Source: Trametopsis cervina
Lineage: Eukaryota; Basidiomycota; Agaricomycetes; Polyporales; Irpicaceae
Length of the DNA stretch: 64,000 nt
NCBI GenBank assembly: GCA_022385755.1
Contig: MU278348.1
Coordinates: 1,741,470-1,805,469, forward strand
Reading direction: 5' to 3'
Shown: positions 35,038 through 45,048 of the stretch, in pieces
Position numbering within the stretch: the stretch's first letter is position 1
Layout: each line of letters starts with the position of its first letter
The notes under the pieces: model-generated
Seen by the model: only the letters and a program-made list of their open reading frames with translations
Databases searched by the model: none
Told to the model about the DNA's origin: nothing
Made by a program: the position numbers and the translations under genes

Positions 35038-36730
35038 ATGGCGACGTGGTCAAACTCGTTCGAGCTGCCTAGCCGCAGGTCCAGGCGGCGCATGCTCTAC
35101 TGGGTCGCCCTCTCCGTTTTCTTTGTCATCTGTGGATTATCCTACGCCTTCCACTACCTCGAGAAGAACCCAGAGCTCAAAAAGTCGGAACTTGTGCAGA
35201 TGATCATTGGCCCCAAACCACTTCCTCCACTTTACCACGGCTTCCGGAAGGCAGAGCGTCGACTGCCGCAGCACTCTACCAAGCCTTTCGCTGACGGGAA
35301 GAAATACCTATGGGTCGCCAGCCACTCCTGCTGTCAGTGTTTCTCAACAGCATTCCATTCATAGTGTCTGCTGACAATCAGTTAAGGTTCCGGCTTCGGT
35401 AACGTTATGCAAGATCTCGTGCTGACCGCTCATTTGACGTACGTGTCGGGGAGAAGGTAAGCACCCCACCACATCTTTCTCCTGCTCCGCATATACCCAA
35501 CCCCCCCTCCCGCCTAGTTTCGTATTCGATGACTACCTCTGGGTCCGTGGTGGCCCTGCGTATGCTGACTGGAACGGGAAGCTCATTCCGGCGCATGTAC
35601 CACTTTCGGCAATCGTCGCAGGTGAGTCCCCTCCGATGCCATTTTACGCGTGGGATCTAACGTGTCCGCCCAGGCCCCATCGTCGGCGGTAGTTGGGGCA
35701 AGGACGACCCTACCCCACTCAGCATCTCCAAGGAGCACTTCAAAAAGATATGCCCAAAGCCATATATTTTGCACGGCGACTGGGTACGGCAGGCACATGG
35801 CGATGGCGCGTCCTCCCAGAAAATACTGGATACATGGGTCAGCTTTCTGAACGGGATCGACGACCCTTGCGTTGAGGTGCCGGGTGACTCAGGTAACCTC
35901 TTCCACCCATTGTGCGTCTGTGGCCCTTCTCCCGAGCTGCTCGTGTGCTGATGCGTGATGTGATCCGCAGCTCGTTTGGAAGCAAAGAGGAGATGCTGCC
36001 CATATGGGCGACACTAGGGCAGTCGCCGGTAATCACTCTCTACGGCTGGTCAAGACTGGCACACAGCGGCCTGAATAACAACAGAGCACTTTTCACCTCT
36101 ACCGCGCGTATACCACACCGCTCGAACGAGGTCATGCTATATGACGAGGATCCATATAGTCAACTCGACGGTCTCCTTGCCGTACACGTCCGTCGCGGGG
36201 ATTTCATCGATCACTGCGAGAACTTGGGCCATTGGGGCGCTGACTTCCTCGCCTTCAACCAGTTCCCGGAATTTGCACACCCTTGGGTAAAGCCCGAGGG
36301 AGACGAAGACCACAAAATGTCTATCTACCGCCAACGATGCGTGCCCACTATCGAGCAGATCGTCCAGGCGGTTGAGGAAGTCCGGCTGTCGCGTGCGGGC
36401 TGGGGCCTCAAATACATCTACATCATGTCGAACGGCGACCCGACGTGGCTCGCGAGCCTGAAGAAAGCGATCCTCGAGGCCTACGCCTGGGACAAGGTCG
36501 CGACGAGCAGAGACATGAAGTTATCGCTCGAGGAAAAATACGTGTCGCATGCGGTCGACATGCTTATCGGTCAACGAGCACAAGCTTTCATTGGGAACGG
36601 GGTGAGTAGCGGTTTGCGCGGTTTGGGGGCGTTGCTGACGACGGAAGCATAGTTTTCAAGTGTCTCATCAAACGTGGCGATGCTTCGCATGGGACGTCAC
36701 TTTCCTGGGGACAGCACGAGAATGTGGTAG
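35038..36730 (+). CDS. O-fucosyltransferase-like type II membrane protein
   Basis: Six exons: 35038-35332, 35387-35456, 35518-35621, 35674-35911, 35971-36601 and 36653-36730, giving 471 aa. A short cytosolic basic segment (PSRRSRRRM) precedes one signal-anchor helix (YWVALSVFFVICGLSYAFHYL, about residues 22-42), so the enzyme faces the Golgi lumen. Family marks are SGFGNVMQDLVLTAHLT, the donor-site motif LAVHVRRGDFIDHC (about 285-298) and the C-terminal FSSVSSNVAMLRMGR. The HVRRGDF motif is that of GDP-fucose O-fucosyltransferase-like proteins. True donor and acceptor are unknown. The fourth donor is ambiguous: GTAACC at 35893 would break frame, while GTGCGT at 35912 keeps it. Confidence 0.82.
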
Positions 36731-37525
36731 CTGACGGAATACGAGACTGCTGTTTCTACTTACGGCGAGTGTCCGGAGCACTCATCCATAGCTTAATGTC
36801 GATAAATTCACTGGCTGCAGAAGGGCTATAATACGAGCAATTATATTACTGGCGATTGTAAAATGTTGTGGACGTCGAGTTTTCGTTTTCACGGCGTCTC
36901 TTTAGACGACTATCGCCACGTGATAGTCCTCTCGGTGATGTCCATGGTCTCCAAATGTATGAAAACTCAGTTGTCCACATCATTTTGCAATCGCCAGCCT
37001 CCGTTCAGGTACTCCTCTCCCGATGTAATTATCGGGCAAAAATCTAGTTGGGATTATTCTGGTACGACACAACAGCCGACGGATCCTTTCTACCCCGCGG
37101 GTGTAATTAACCAGTGCAGAGTGTGGTCCATACTGTAGGAGCAGTGGATATCCAATCGGCTCGCACGTTCACTGCCTCGTTTTCTTGCGGCCACAGACCA
37201 CCGCGTTTCGTGTTATAAAAAGATAGGATAATGAGATCACAGACTTCGCAGATCTCTGTTTGTATGTGACACCGCACACCAAGTGTCCCCAGACGTCAAC
37301 GTCGGTTCTCATCGGCCACGATAACTGCGGACACTATAAACACGACTGACGTACAGCCGGTACTTGCGGTATAAGTTGTTTTATTTCGAGACCGTGACCA
37401 CAAAAGGGACGTCACACCCGTCGGGTCACAAATTGCATTTCGAAATTATTGATGGCGGGGAGTGAAGCGCCAAACGGTGCGTGCAGATCTACAGAGCACG
37501 CACGACCTCGCTGCTTCAATCCACC
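36731..37525. other. Intergenic between glycosyltransferase and RRM gene
   Basis: About 800 nt, AT-richer than the coding regions. I saw no coding pattern, no tRNA-like cloverleaf and no repeat. The right part must hold the RRM-gene promoter. Confidence 0.45.
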
Positions 37526-38606
37526 ATGGCCGACATCTCAGCAGTCCCTGTCGCTGCCCCGCCGCTCTCCGCCGACGGCATACAAGGCGCCCCTCCCATC
37601 GCGGCCCCCGCCCCAGTCGCACCGCTTGTCCCTGGCCAACCACAACCACCAGCACCAGTGGTGGCAGAAGAAGTCGCGACGGAGACGCTGTACATCCAGA
37701 ACCTGAACGAAAAAATCAAGATCCCGGTGTTGAAAGCGAGTTTGCGAGGGCTGTTCAAGGCGTACGGAGAGGTTCTCGATGTCGTTGCGCACGGGAACTT
37801 GCGCATGCGCGGGCAGGCGTTCGTGTCGTTCGAGAATGCGGACGTCGCGAAGAAGGCGTTGAAGGAGGTGCGCGGGTTTCCGCTATACTCGAAGCCGATG
37901 GTGAGTGGCGTGCTGCTTTGTGCCGATAGCTTGGGCGTGTATGTTGGTGGCTGATTGTATGGGCTGCGAGTAGCAAATATCATTTGCGAGGACGCGGTCG
38001 GACGCTGTGGTCAAGAAGCTCGATCCGACCAGCTTTGACACACACAAGGCGAGCAGAGAGGAACACAAGAGTATGTGGTGTCACTCTTCGTCTGGCCTTC
38101 TTGACTAATGTCAGAAACGTTCCAGAGGCAACACGGTACACGAACCCGTTAAAGACCAAGTTCCGCCAAAAGCGACTGGCCGCGGAGGGTATGTCATCTT
38201 CCTTGCGTCTCCATGCGATAGTATTGACGACCCTATGCAGTGGACGGCGGCAGCGCTCTCCCGACGGCCAAACGGCCAAACGTACAGATGCCAGACGAGT
38301 ACTTGCCGCCGAACAAGATTCTCTTCCTGCAGAATCTCCCGGACAGCGTTACGAAGGACCAGCTCATGGCGCTCTTCTCTCAATATCCCAACCTGTACGA
38401 AGTGCGTCTCATCCCGACGAAGAAGGACATTGCCTTCGTCGAGTACATGGACGAGGGCAGCGCGACTTCCGCGAAGGACGCGTTGCACAATTACAAGCTG
38501 GACGGCGAGAACAAGATCAAGGTAAATGCGGCTCGTTCGCTCGCTAAGCTTAGCAGTCTTCTAATCGTATCTCTCTGCATTTCAGATTACGTTCGCGAGG
38601 AAATGA
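37526..38606 (+). CDS. U1A/U2B''-type spliceosomal RNA-binding protein (two RRMs)
   Basis: Five exons: 37526-37900, 37974-38070, 38126-38188, 38241-38521 and 38586-38606 (21 nt), giving 278 aa. An Ala/Pro-rich N-terminus is followed by RRM1 (TLYIQNLNEKIKIPVLKASL as RNP2 region, RGQAFVSFENADVAKKAL as RNP1, closing QISFARTRSD). RRM2 follows (KILFLQNLPDSVTKDQLMAL, KDIAFVEYMDEGSA, closing KITFARK at the very C-terminus). The NLNEKIKI sequence and the order of elements are those of the U1A/U2B''/SNF family, which binds stem-loops of U1 or U2 snRNA. As in most fungi I cannot tell U1A from U2B'' by eye. Confidence 0.92.
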
Positions 38607-39005
38607 GCGATGGACACCTTTCTACCTTCGCTGCTTCGTCTTCCACGGTTTCTTATGCTTTCGTTGCACGCCTGTATCAATACTCCTGCATTTTTCAAAC
38701 TTGTAATACTGCAGGCTCCTCGACTGATCGCTCGTCTACATGCGCAAACAAGCCAATCGTTGTTGTGCAGGCAGCTGGGTATTGAAGTGGCAGTGAGGTG
38801 AGTACAAGGAGGCACGCGGGTCCCATGATGCGGACCGCGCAGCGAAACAGAGTCGCTCGCGATAAGACATCTGCGCGGCTTCCAGCTAACTCTCATCTGG
38901 CTCGTTAGCGTTCATCGAGAACGGGTCTCATAGCTGCTCACCGCCTGTCAGCAGTCAGCCTCCTCCTACACACCAGCACAACCGAGTCACCAGCTTCGCT
39001 ACGAG
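38607..39005. other. Intergenic; right part is duplicated promoter/leader sequence
   Basis: The left part is the 3' flank of the RRM gene. From about 38915 the sequence resembles that upstream of 40969 (shared CGAGAACNGGTCT and CACCNGC/TCG elements before the ATG). It therefore belongs to the segmental duplication. No other gene seen. Confidence 0.45.
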
Positions 39006-39355
39006 ATGGAGGAGGAAGTCAACGAGGCCATGTGGCAGGAACCGGGTGTCGTGGGTGAGGAGGGAGAGAAGAGCGATGGCTATGATACGGAGGTGTGTTG
39101 ACAAGTGCAGCTCAGAGGCTTTCGTTGTTGTGTGCTCATGGGTGCTCATCTGCTTTTCTTTGCTGTCTTGTACATTCTCCCTCTCTGTCCTGCAAACGTA
39201 GATGGACGAAGATGAGGCAGATGCCCGGCCTGAATCTGAAGGGGAGGACAGCGAAGGAGATGTTGAGATCAATGTGTGTTACATCTAACCTTCACAGGGT
39301 TGAGTCAGAGAAGTTGAACATCATCTATGCTCTCAGGAGGAGATAGATGAGATAC
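38915..39355 (+). repeat. Left copy of partial segmental duplication
   Basis: Similar in order and sequence to about 40870-41410. Both contain a leader, an 87-nt first exon (29 codons, with QEPGVVGEEGEKSDGYD against QEPEVVDEEGEESDDYD), an intron of 109 or 102 nt, an acidic second exon (72 or 69 nt) and an intron ending in a near-identical TCTATGYTCTCAG. Similarity stops about 15-20 nt into exon 3, where AT-rich sequence begins. Confidence 0.75.
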
Positions 39356-40609
39356 ACCATACCTGCCGCATTACTGAGGAACCACAAACCTTCCCATGTA
39401 CACCTTTGAAGTTTGTGAAGTATCTTGAGCTAGATAAAGAAGTCTGTTATGATCTCAGGTGTGCATTACTTGGATTTACCCATATCACCACTAACCAGAG
39501 TTTTCACAAGGTGGCATTACAAGGATAACCAGGTCACTGTATATGGGCCTTCATATACACATAATGCTGCAAGTGAATTCCTTTCATATAATAAGCATGA
39601 ACCCAATGAAAGCTGTCACATGGGTGTACTGGGTATGCTCACAGCAGATTCAACATACATTGACTGTGATCAAAGTTTTGGATTTGCAACTCCACGCTCC
39701 ATCACATCTGCAAGTTCAAACACTGAGGTCCTCACTGGTGGCAAGAGGCCAATAAATGATTGGATTCAGACACAGCAAACAACAAAAAAGATTCGTCCCC
39801 ACAAGTGTAAGTGTTCTGATACTGGATGTTGTCAACTAACATCTCTGATGCTGACTCAGTTAAAGAAACTCCTGCATTACCATCTGGTTTTGATTGGATT
39901 CCAAGAATCATTGTGGAAGTGGCAGCATCTCAATCATTGAAAGATGCACAGGAGAAGGCAGAGTCTTGGCTACAGCACAAAACTGTCAATGTAGCCCTTG
40001 TCATTCATATGCAAGAGCATGTGTTCCAAGGTCCAAAGGATTTAGAGGGCCCATTTTCAGGCTTGAATCTTTATGACCAATTTCAAATCATGCCACGCAT
40101 GCAAGATCATTTGGGACCTTACATTCATTATTTGAATGAAGAGAATCCTGGCCCACATGATGATTTTCTTGCCTCTGTGTATGATTATTCTGAACAATAT
40201 GAGCAGTTCAGTTGGACATGGCATGGTCTGTGATTCAGCATATGCTCTCCTTCAGTTTCAGCAGCTGATATTTTACATTTCAGGTGGAATAAAGGAAATA
40301 GATCTCTACATCTACTATAAAGGAGAAAAACCAGTTGTGGTATGAATTTGCAGGTATATCAGATTATAAAGCCTAATCATTTTATAGATGCCTCTTGTTA
40401 CTGTTCACAATAGTGTTCCAAGCTTGCATCTTTCAACTCTTCACATTCCGTGGTCCAAAATTGACCCTACAAGTCTCAAAGCTGCACATGAAGAGAGATT
40501 CAAGATTAACTTTGAAGGCTTCATTAATTATGTTGGTAGAGGAGTTCACAACGATGCAGTGGGTCGGTTTGAATATTGGTGGTTGGAGCAAATGGAATCA
40601 CAGGAATAA
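39006..40609 (+). CDS. Chimeric gene: duplicated acidic exons fused to AT-rich nuclease-like gene; possibly frameshifted
   Basis: Exons 39006-39092 and 39202-39273 encode an acidic start that duplicates the gene at 40969. They splice in frame into 39337 onward, where the frame stays open into unrelated AT-rich sequence (FVKYLELDKEVCYDLRCALLGF) until a TAA at 39526-39528. A second frame, open from 39434 (ATG 39449), continues to 39806 and splices to 39860-40225, 40284-40339 and 40388-40609. A one-base shift near 39510 would link them (FHK to WHYKDNQVTVYG). The downstream protein has DWIPRIIVEVAASQSLKDAQ and KAESWLQHKTVNVALVIHM, resembling a PD-(D/E)xK-type core, and GIKEIDLYIYYKGEKPVV. Third codon positions are AT-rich, unlike all neighbours. 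It may be a young pseudogene, or two genes. Confidence 0.5.
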
Positions 40610-40869
40610 AAATGTAAAGTATCATAATCATTATCATTATCAGCTCAATAGCTTTATTACCTCAGCAAGTCAGTCATGATGTACTATATCAGTAAATTTT
40701 GGCATAAAAGAGGTATGGTCTGCTACTAAAGCTTGGGTAGTACTGTGACAATGAGTGTAACTAGGATGATGGGCATATCGAGGATGATGGGCAATGACGC
40801 AAACAGCGCACGAGCCAATTGAACTTCTGACGATCAACATTCCCAGACCAGCGGAGACTTCTAACCAAC

Positions 40870-41410
40870 GTTCGTGCAGCTCCCCGAGAACAGGTCTGGT
40901 AACGGCCAGCCTGGCAACACTTGTCGTCTGACTACACACACCTCGGTTCACTTGTTCCGCTGCTCGAGATGGCGAAGAAAGTCAGTGACCTCGTGCAGGA
41001 ACCGGAAGTCGTCGACGAGGAGGGAGAGGAGAGCGATGACTACGACGATATTGAGGTGCGTTGGTAAAGAGATATTGTGGCTGTTTGTTATGTTGTGTGC
41101 TGACAGGTGCTTTTCCGCTCTCCGTTGCTCTCCTCCCTTCCTGTCGTGCAAATATAGGAGGACGAAGACGAGGGAGGTGCCGAATATGATGGGGAGGACG
41201 ACGAGGAAGGAGATGAGGAAGGCTTGGTGAGCGCACACGAATGGACTCTCTTACCCTCGATAATAACAGGGCACTGCTTTCAGACAAAGAAAGGATCGAA
41301 CCTGACTGCTCTGCTATTGGGTGGTTCGGGCAAGGCGCGTCGTTGTATCAGAGTTCATAAAGGGTGTATACTGATTCTATCTATGTTCTCAGCAAAGCGA
41401 AGAGGTCGAA
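40870..41410 (+). repeat. Right copy of partial segmental duplication
   Basis: Counterpart of 38915-39355. Here the second intron is longer (166 nt against 63 nt), and exon 3 continues into the normal acidic C-terminus. Sequence identity is moderate, highest in exons 1-2 and at intron ends, so the duplication is not very recent. Confidence 0.7.
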
Positions 41411-41653
41411 GACGATAGCGACGACGGCGACGAAGAGGAGGACGATGAGTATGACCCCCAAGGCCTCGACATCAAAGGCCCAGCGACCGAAGCCCTCGCC
41501 GACCCTCCGGCTCAACCTGCCATTGGCCTGAAGCGTACACGTGAAGAGGACGAGCCCGATGACGGAGAAGAGCTCAGCGGAGACTATGGCGAATTTGAGG
41601 AGAACAGCGAGACCGTGAGGAAGAAGGCGAGGGCTGCCGCCGAGGAGAGTTGA
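40969..41653 (+). CDS. Small acidic nuclear-type protein, 138 aa, unrecognised
   Basis: Three exons: 40969-41055, 41158-41226 and 41393-41653; introns of 102 and 166 nt, longer than usual here. The protein is almost wholly Asp/Glu (EDDSDDGDEEEDDEYDPQ). A single short basic patch (IGLKRTREEDE) and a closing KKARAAAEES could serve as a nuclear signal. Acidic low-complexity proteins of this size often act as histone or ribosomal-protein chaperones, but nothing specific is recognisable. Its first two exons are duplicated 1.9 kb upstream in front of an AT-rich gene. This copy has the complete reading frame and is the likely parent. Confidence 0.75.
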
Positions 41654-42134
41654 CGACGTAAATGCTCCAGTGGCAGTTGAAGCGCAGATTGTCCTGAAAT
41701 TAAGTTCTTCGTATCTTGTACATTATTGTTTATCTTTCTTTATCCTCGAAACGTGATCCTCTCTAGTTTCGTCGAGGTATACAGTAGGCGTGGACGGAGG
41801 ACTGCATGCATGTATATGTACGTCGCGGGGGAAGCCGCTTCTGGCTTGTCTTGTCTCGGACTAACATCTCAATAGATGGCGCGCATCCAATCAGAGCACC
41901 GCCTTGTTGTAGCGCACCACTTACCCTCATACAACTCAGCAGCGGGAATAAAAACGAGTCAGGTCGGATCGGAACCGCCTGTCACTGCGATTAACATGAT
42001 GTTTGCGCTTTGTAACAAAGGAGGGCCACTGTGACTTATCCATCCATCCATCGTGCGTCGTCGAGCTCATAGGCCACAGTACCATCACTCACTCTTCTCC
42101 CCTCCTAAACGTCTGGCATAGACTGATCTATGAT
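41654..42134. other. Intergenic: 3' flank and promoter of the RNA-repair gene
   Basis: 481 nt. The reading frame of the downstream gene is open back to 42003, but without an ATG before 42135. I saw no other gene. Confidence 0.45.
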
Positions 42135-44771
42135 ATGGCTTTGCAGCTGTTCCGCGGCACAATATCGCTAGTTGGCCCAGAGGTCGATGCGCTGGCCACA
42201 CAAACAGCTGTCCCGGAGCGATATGAATTCGCTCGCACGAACATCCCATACCATATCACCGTACTTTCCAAGGACGAAATTCGCGACCTCGAGTCAAAGC
42301 TCACTTCAGAGCAAGTCTTCCAGGAGCTCCAGAGAGAACTGGGTTCGGAGCCTCCTTCCCTACACTCTCTCGGAATCGGTGGACATCCAAATCAGTCACG
42401 CCCGGAGGTTCTTTTCGTCGTTATCATATGGGCCAAAGGACAACAGCTTCGTAAAAAGCTCGGGCTCCCTCCGAAACATTTCCACATCACGCTCTCGCAG
42501 CAGGACGCTCACGGCATAGACAAGGGCATAGATTCACTTTTCAGATATGTTTCCACACACTCATCTCCCGAACTACTCGATGACCTGGTTGTCACGCTTT
42601 TCTCGATGGGAAACTATGCTCGAGCGAAGGAGTTCTCGGCGTGGTTATGCGAGAAGACTTCCAATTCGAAGAAGGGTTTCCTCCGCCTTGCAGGTTCGTC
42701 TCTCAAACTCCGGGAGTACAAGACGGCTATGCTCGCTTATGCATGTGCGTACAAACGACCTCCCACGGATGATCTCAAGCCGCAGGCGTTTTGCCTCGAT
42801 AGACTGCTGAGTTGTGCCAAAGAGACGGAATGGGGGCCCATCTGCACGGATGGGGAGATCAGACAGCTTCCCAGGGAGATCAACTGGCTACTCACGGAAC
42901 CCTGGTCGTCGGAGCTGCGCGACCGCATCAACGAAGAGTTCGTACAGGTGCCCACGCTGGTACGCGCGTCGCGCGAACAGCTCTTCCTTCCGCCTCCTAT
43001 ACTCCATTCATCGTCAGACCAGTTCTTTTACCCCCTCCCGCGCTTCTTCAGGTGGCTTGTCCCATACCGCATCGCGCTGATGTCTACCCCTCGTGACGCG
43101 CGCGATATCGAAACTCTTGCATCACCGCATATTGGCATTCGGCATGTCCTCACTTTGACTGAAGAGACGCCTCTTCCGAAGGAGTGGTTTCAAGGAGTCC
43201 CTGTGAAGAACACGTTTTGCCCAATCCCGAATCACTACCCTCCCACCGTCGAACAAATGGACCTCATCGTAAAACTCTTGTGCCAGGAGGAGAATCTCCC
43301 GATGCTCATACACTGTGGAGGCGGTAAAGGCCGTGCAGGAACAGTCGCCGCATGTTACCTTGCTGCTTTCGGTTTCTCACAGCCCCCGCTGAACCGCGCG
43401 GGGCCCACCCACCCAACAATGCCGGCCTCAGATGCCATTGCAGCACTCAGGGCGATTCGACCGGAGAGCATTGAGTCAAAGCAGCAGGAAGCGTTCGTCA
43501 GCCAGTGGTGCAGCACGATATGGAAACGACAATCCGTTTTCCCTGAGGTTGTACCTGAGCCTCCTCCCTCATCGTTAAAGATTGACGGAAAAATCGAGTC
43601 GTCGAGCAATCTCTTCATCTTCGTAGGGCTCCCGGGATCTGGAAAGTCATGGGTATCGCACGCACTCATGGCTCGCGATCCGCGCGGCTGGGCGTGGATA
43701 AACCAAGACGAAGCAGGCAACAGGAGCGCGGTCGAAACAGCCATTGGGCACTCAAGGGCGAAGGAGAGAGTCATACTCGATCGCTGTAACACCTCGAGCG
43801 ATGATCGCAAATCGTGGCTTGCGTTGGCCATGCATTGGGCTGAATCACCTGTGTGCGTCTGGTTCGACTATTCCGTCGATCTCTGTACCTCGCGCGCGCA
43901 AAATCGTATCGACCATCCGACCTTGCCTCCAGGAGGTAGAGTGCGCAACGCGGTCATGCAGATGAAGGAGGTGTTCACTCGGCCCTCTAGACAAGAAGGA
44001 TTTGCAGCAGTGGTCACTATACGCTCGTTTGCCGCAGCGGAGGAGTTCATCCAGACAGTCTCTGCTCCTGTGAACATGCACAGATTCCCAAGGACGGCCC
44101 ATCTGATCAACCTGGGCGCCGCAACCGACGACGATATAGTGTCTGACGGCCTCCAGGTGGACAAGTTCTCAATAGATACGCACGTCGTGATCACGGAGAA
44201 AGTTGACGGGGCCAACATGGGATTCTCCCTGTCCGCCGACAGGACGCAGATTCTTGTGCAAAACCGGTCACACTATATCAACCCACAAAGCCACGCGCAG
44301 TTCAAGAAGTTGGGGCGGTGGGTCGAGTCCCATAGAGAGGATCTGTACAAGATTCTCGGCAGGGATCCCTATTTCGCACAACGCTACGTACTCTTCGGCG
44401 AGTGGCTGACCACGGTGCACTCCGTCACATATACCAAACTGCCATCTTGGTTTCTTGCATTCGATTTGTACGACCGGACGACAGACAGCTGGGCCGACCG
44501 GTCAACCCTCGTTAATATTCTCGCTGATACACAAATTCGGGCGACGCCGTTGATTCATGAGGGGCCCATGCCGTCGGAAGAGGAGCTGAAAGCTATGGTG
44601 CAGCGGCAATCGCAGTTCACTGAGGAGAGGTTGGAGGGGGTATACGTGAAGATGGAGCATGAGGGGAAGGTTGTCGCTAGAGGCAAAGTGGTGAGGAGCG
44701 ACTTTATTGCTGGGAATGAGCACTGGACAAAGGGTAATCTTCGTGCAAACCAGCTCGAGGTTAAAGAGTAA
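42135..44771 (+). CDS. Four-domain RNA repair protein: 2H phosphodiesterase - phosphatase - kinase - Rnl2-type RNA ligase
   Basis: One intronless 878-codon frame from the ATG at 42135. Domains in order: (1) residues about 5-145, a 2H/LigT-like fold with YHITVL (H40, T42) and FHITLS (H117, T119), as in 2',3'-cyclic phosphodiesterases; (2) about 150-290, a helical linker region; (3) about 305-465, a dual-specificity phosphatase with HCGGGKGR (C394, R400); (4) about 490-650, a P-loop kinase with GLPGSGKS (K504), NQDEAGNR and DRCN, as in polynucleotide kinases; (5) about 655-878, a nucleotidyltransferase ligase with EKVDG (K689), LFGEW, EGVYVK (834-839) and RGKVVR (K851). Together these could open a cyclic phosphate, phosphorylate 5'-OH and seal RNA. 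Fungal tRNA ligase Trl1 has ligase-kinase-phosphodiesterase order and a different ligase, so this is a separate repair enzyme. Biochemical roles are inferred. Confidence 0.9.
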   Translation: MALQLFRGTISLVGPEVDALATQTAVPERYEFARTNIPYHITVLSKDEIRDLESKLTSEQVFQELQRELGSEPPSLHSLGIGGHPNQSRPEVLFVVIIWAKGQQLRKKLGLPPKHFHITLSQQDAHGIDKGIDSLFRYVSTHSSPELLDDLVVTLFSMGNYARAKEFSAWLCEKTSNSKKGFLRLAGSSLKLREYKTAMLAYACAYKRPPTDDLKPQAFCLDRLLSCAKETEWGPICTDGEIRQLPREINWLLTEPWSSELRDRINEEFVQVPTLVRASREQLFLPPPILHSSSDQFFYPLPRFFRWLVPYRIALMSTPRDARDIETLASPHIGIRHVLTLTEETPLPKEWFQGVPVKNTFCPIPNHYPPTVEQMDLIVKLLCQEENLPMLIHCGGGKGRAGTVAACYLAAFGFSQPPLNRAGPTHPTMPASDAIAALRAIRPESIESKQQEAFVSQWCSTIWKRQSVFPEVVPEPPPSSLKIDGKIESSSNLFIFVGLPGSGKSWVSHALMARDPRGWAWINQDEAGNRSAVETAIGHSRAKERVILDRCNTSSDDRKSWLALAMHWAESPVCVWFDYSVDLCTSRAQNRIDHPTLPPGGRVRNAVMQMKEVFTRPSRQEGFAAVVTIRSFAAAEEFIQTVSAPVNMHRFPRTAHLINLGAATDDDIVSDGLQVDKFSIDTHVVITEKVDGANMGFSLSADRTQILVQNRSHYINPQSHAQFKKLGRWVESHREDLYKILGRDPYFAQRYVLFGEWLTTVHSVTYTKLPSWFLAFDLYDRTTDSWADRSTLVNILADTQIRATPLIHEGPMPSEEELKAMVQRQSQFTEERLEGVYVKMEHEGKVVARGKVVRSDFIAGNEHWTKGNLRANQLEVKE

Positions 44772-45048
44772 ACCGTGTATAACAATATTACGTCTGATAC
44801 ATAATTTCTTGCCAATCGTGCGTGTCGGGCGCACGCTGTTCGCGCGTTCGTGGCATCTGCCGACCAACCCGCAGGCGATCATGCAGCGTGCGCGTGCAAA
44901 ATGTAATGATCTTTTAGGTCGCGTCCGGGAGATTGGAAGATTGCGCGCACGATTATCGTTATAAAACATTCTCTCAGGCTCTCACTCCCACCACCATCTT
45001 CGGCTTGCTAGCATCTAACGTCGATACTCTTACGTTCATTCACGCATC

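Noticed and set aside
36731..37525. Search for tRNA genes in this and other spacers
   Set aside because: No cloverleaf with A-box and B-box (GGTTCGANNCC) found by eye here or elsewhere in the window.
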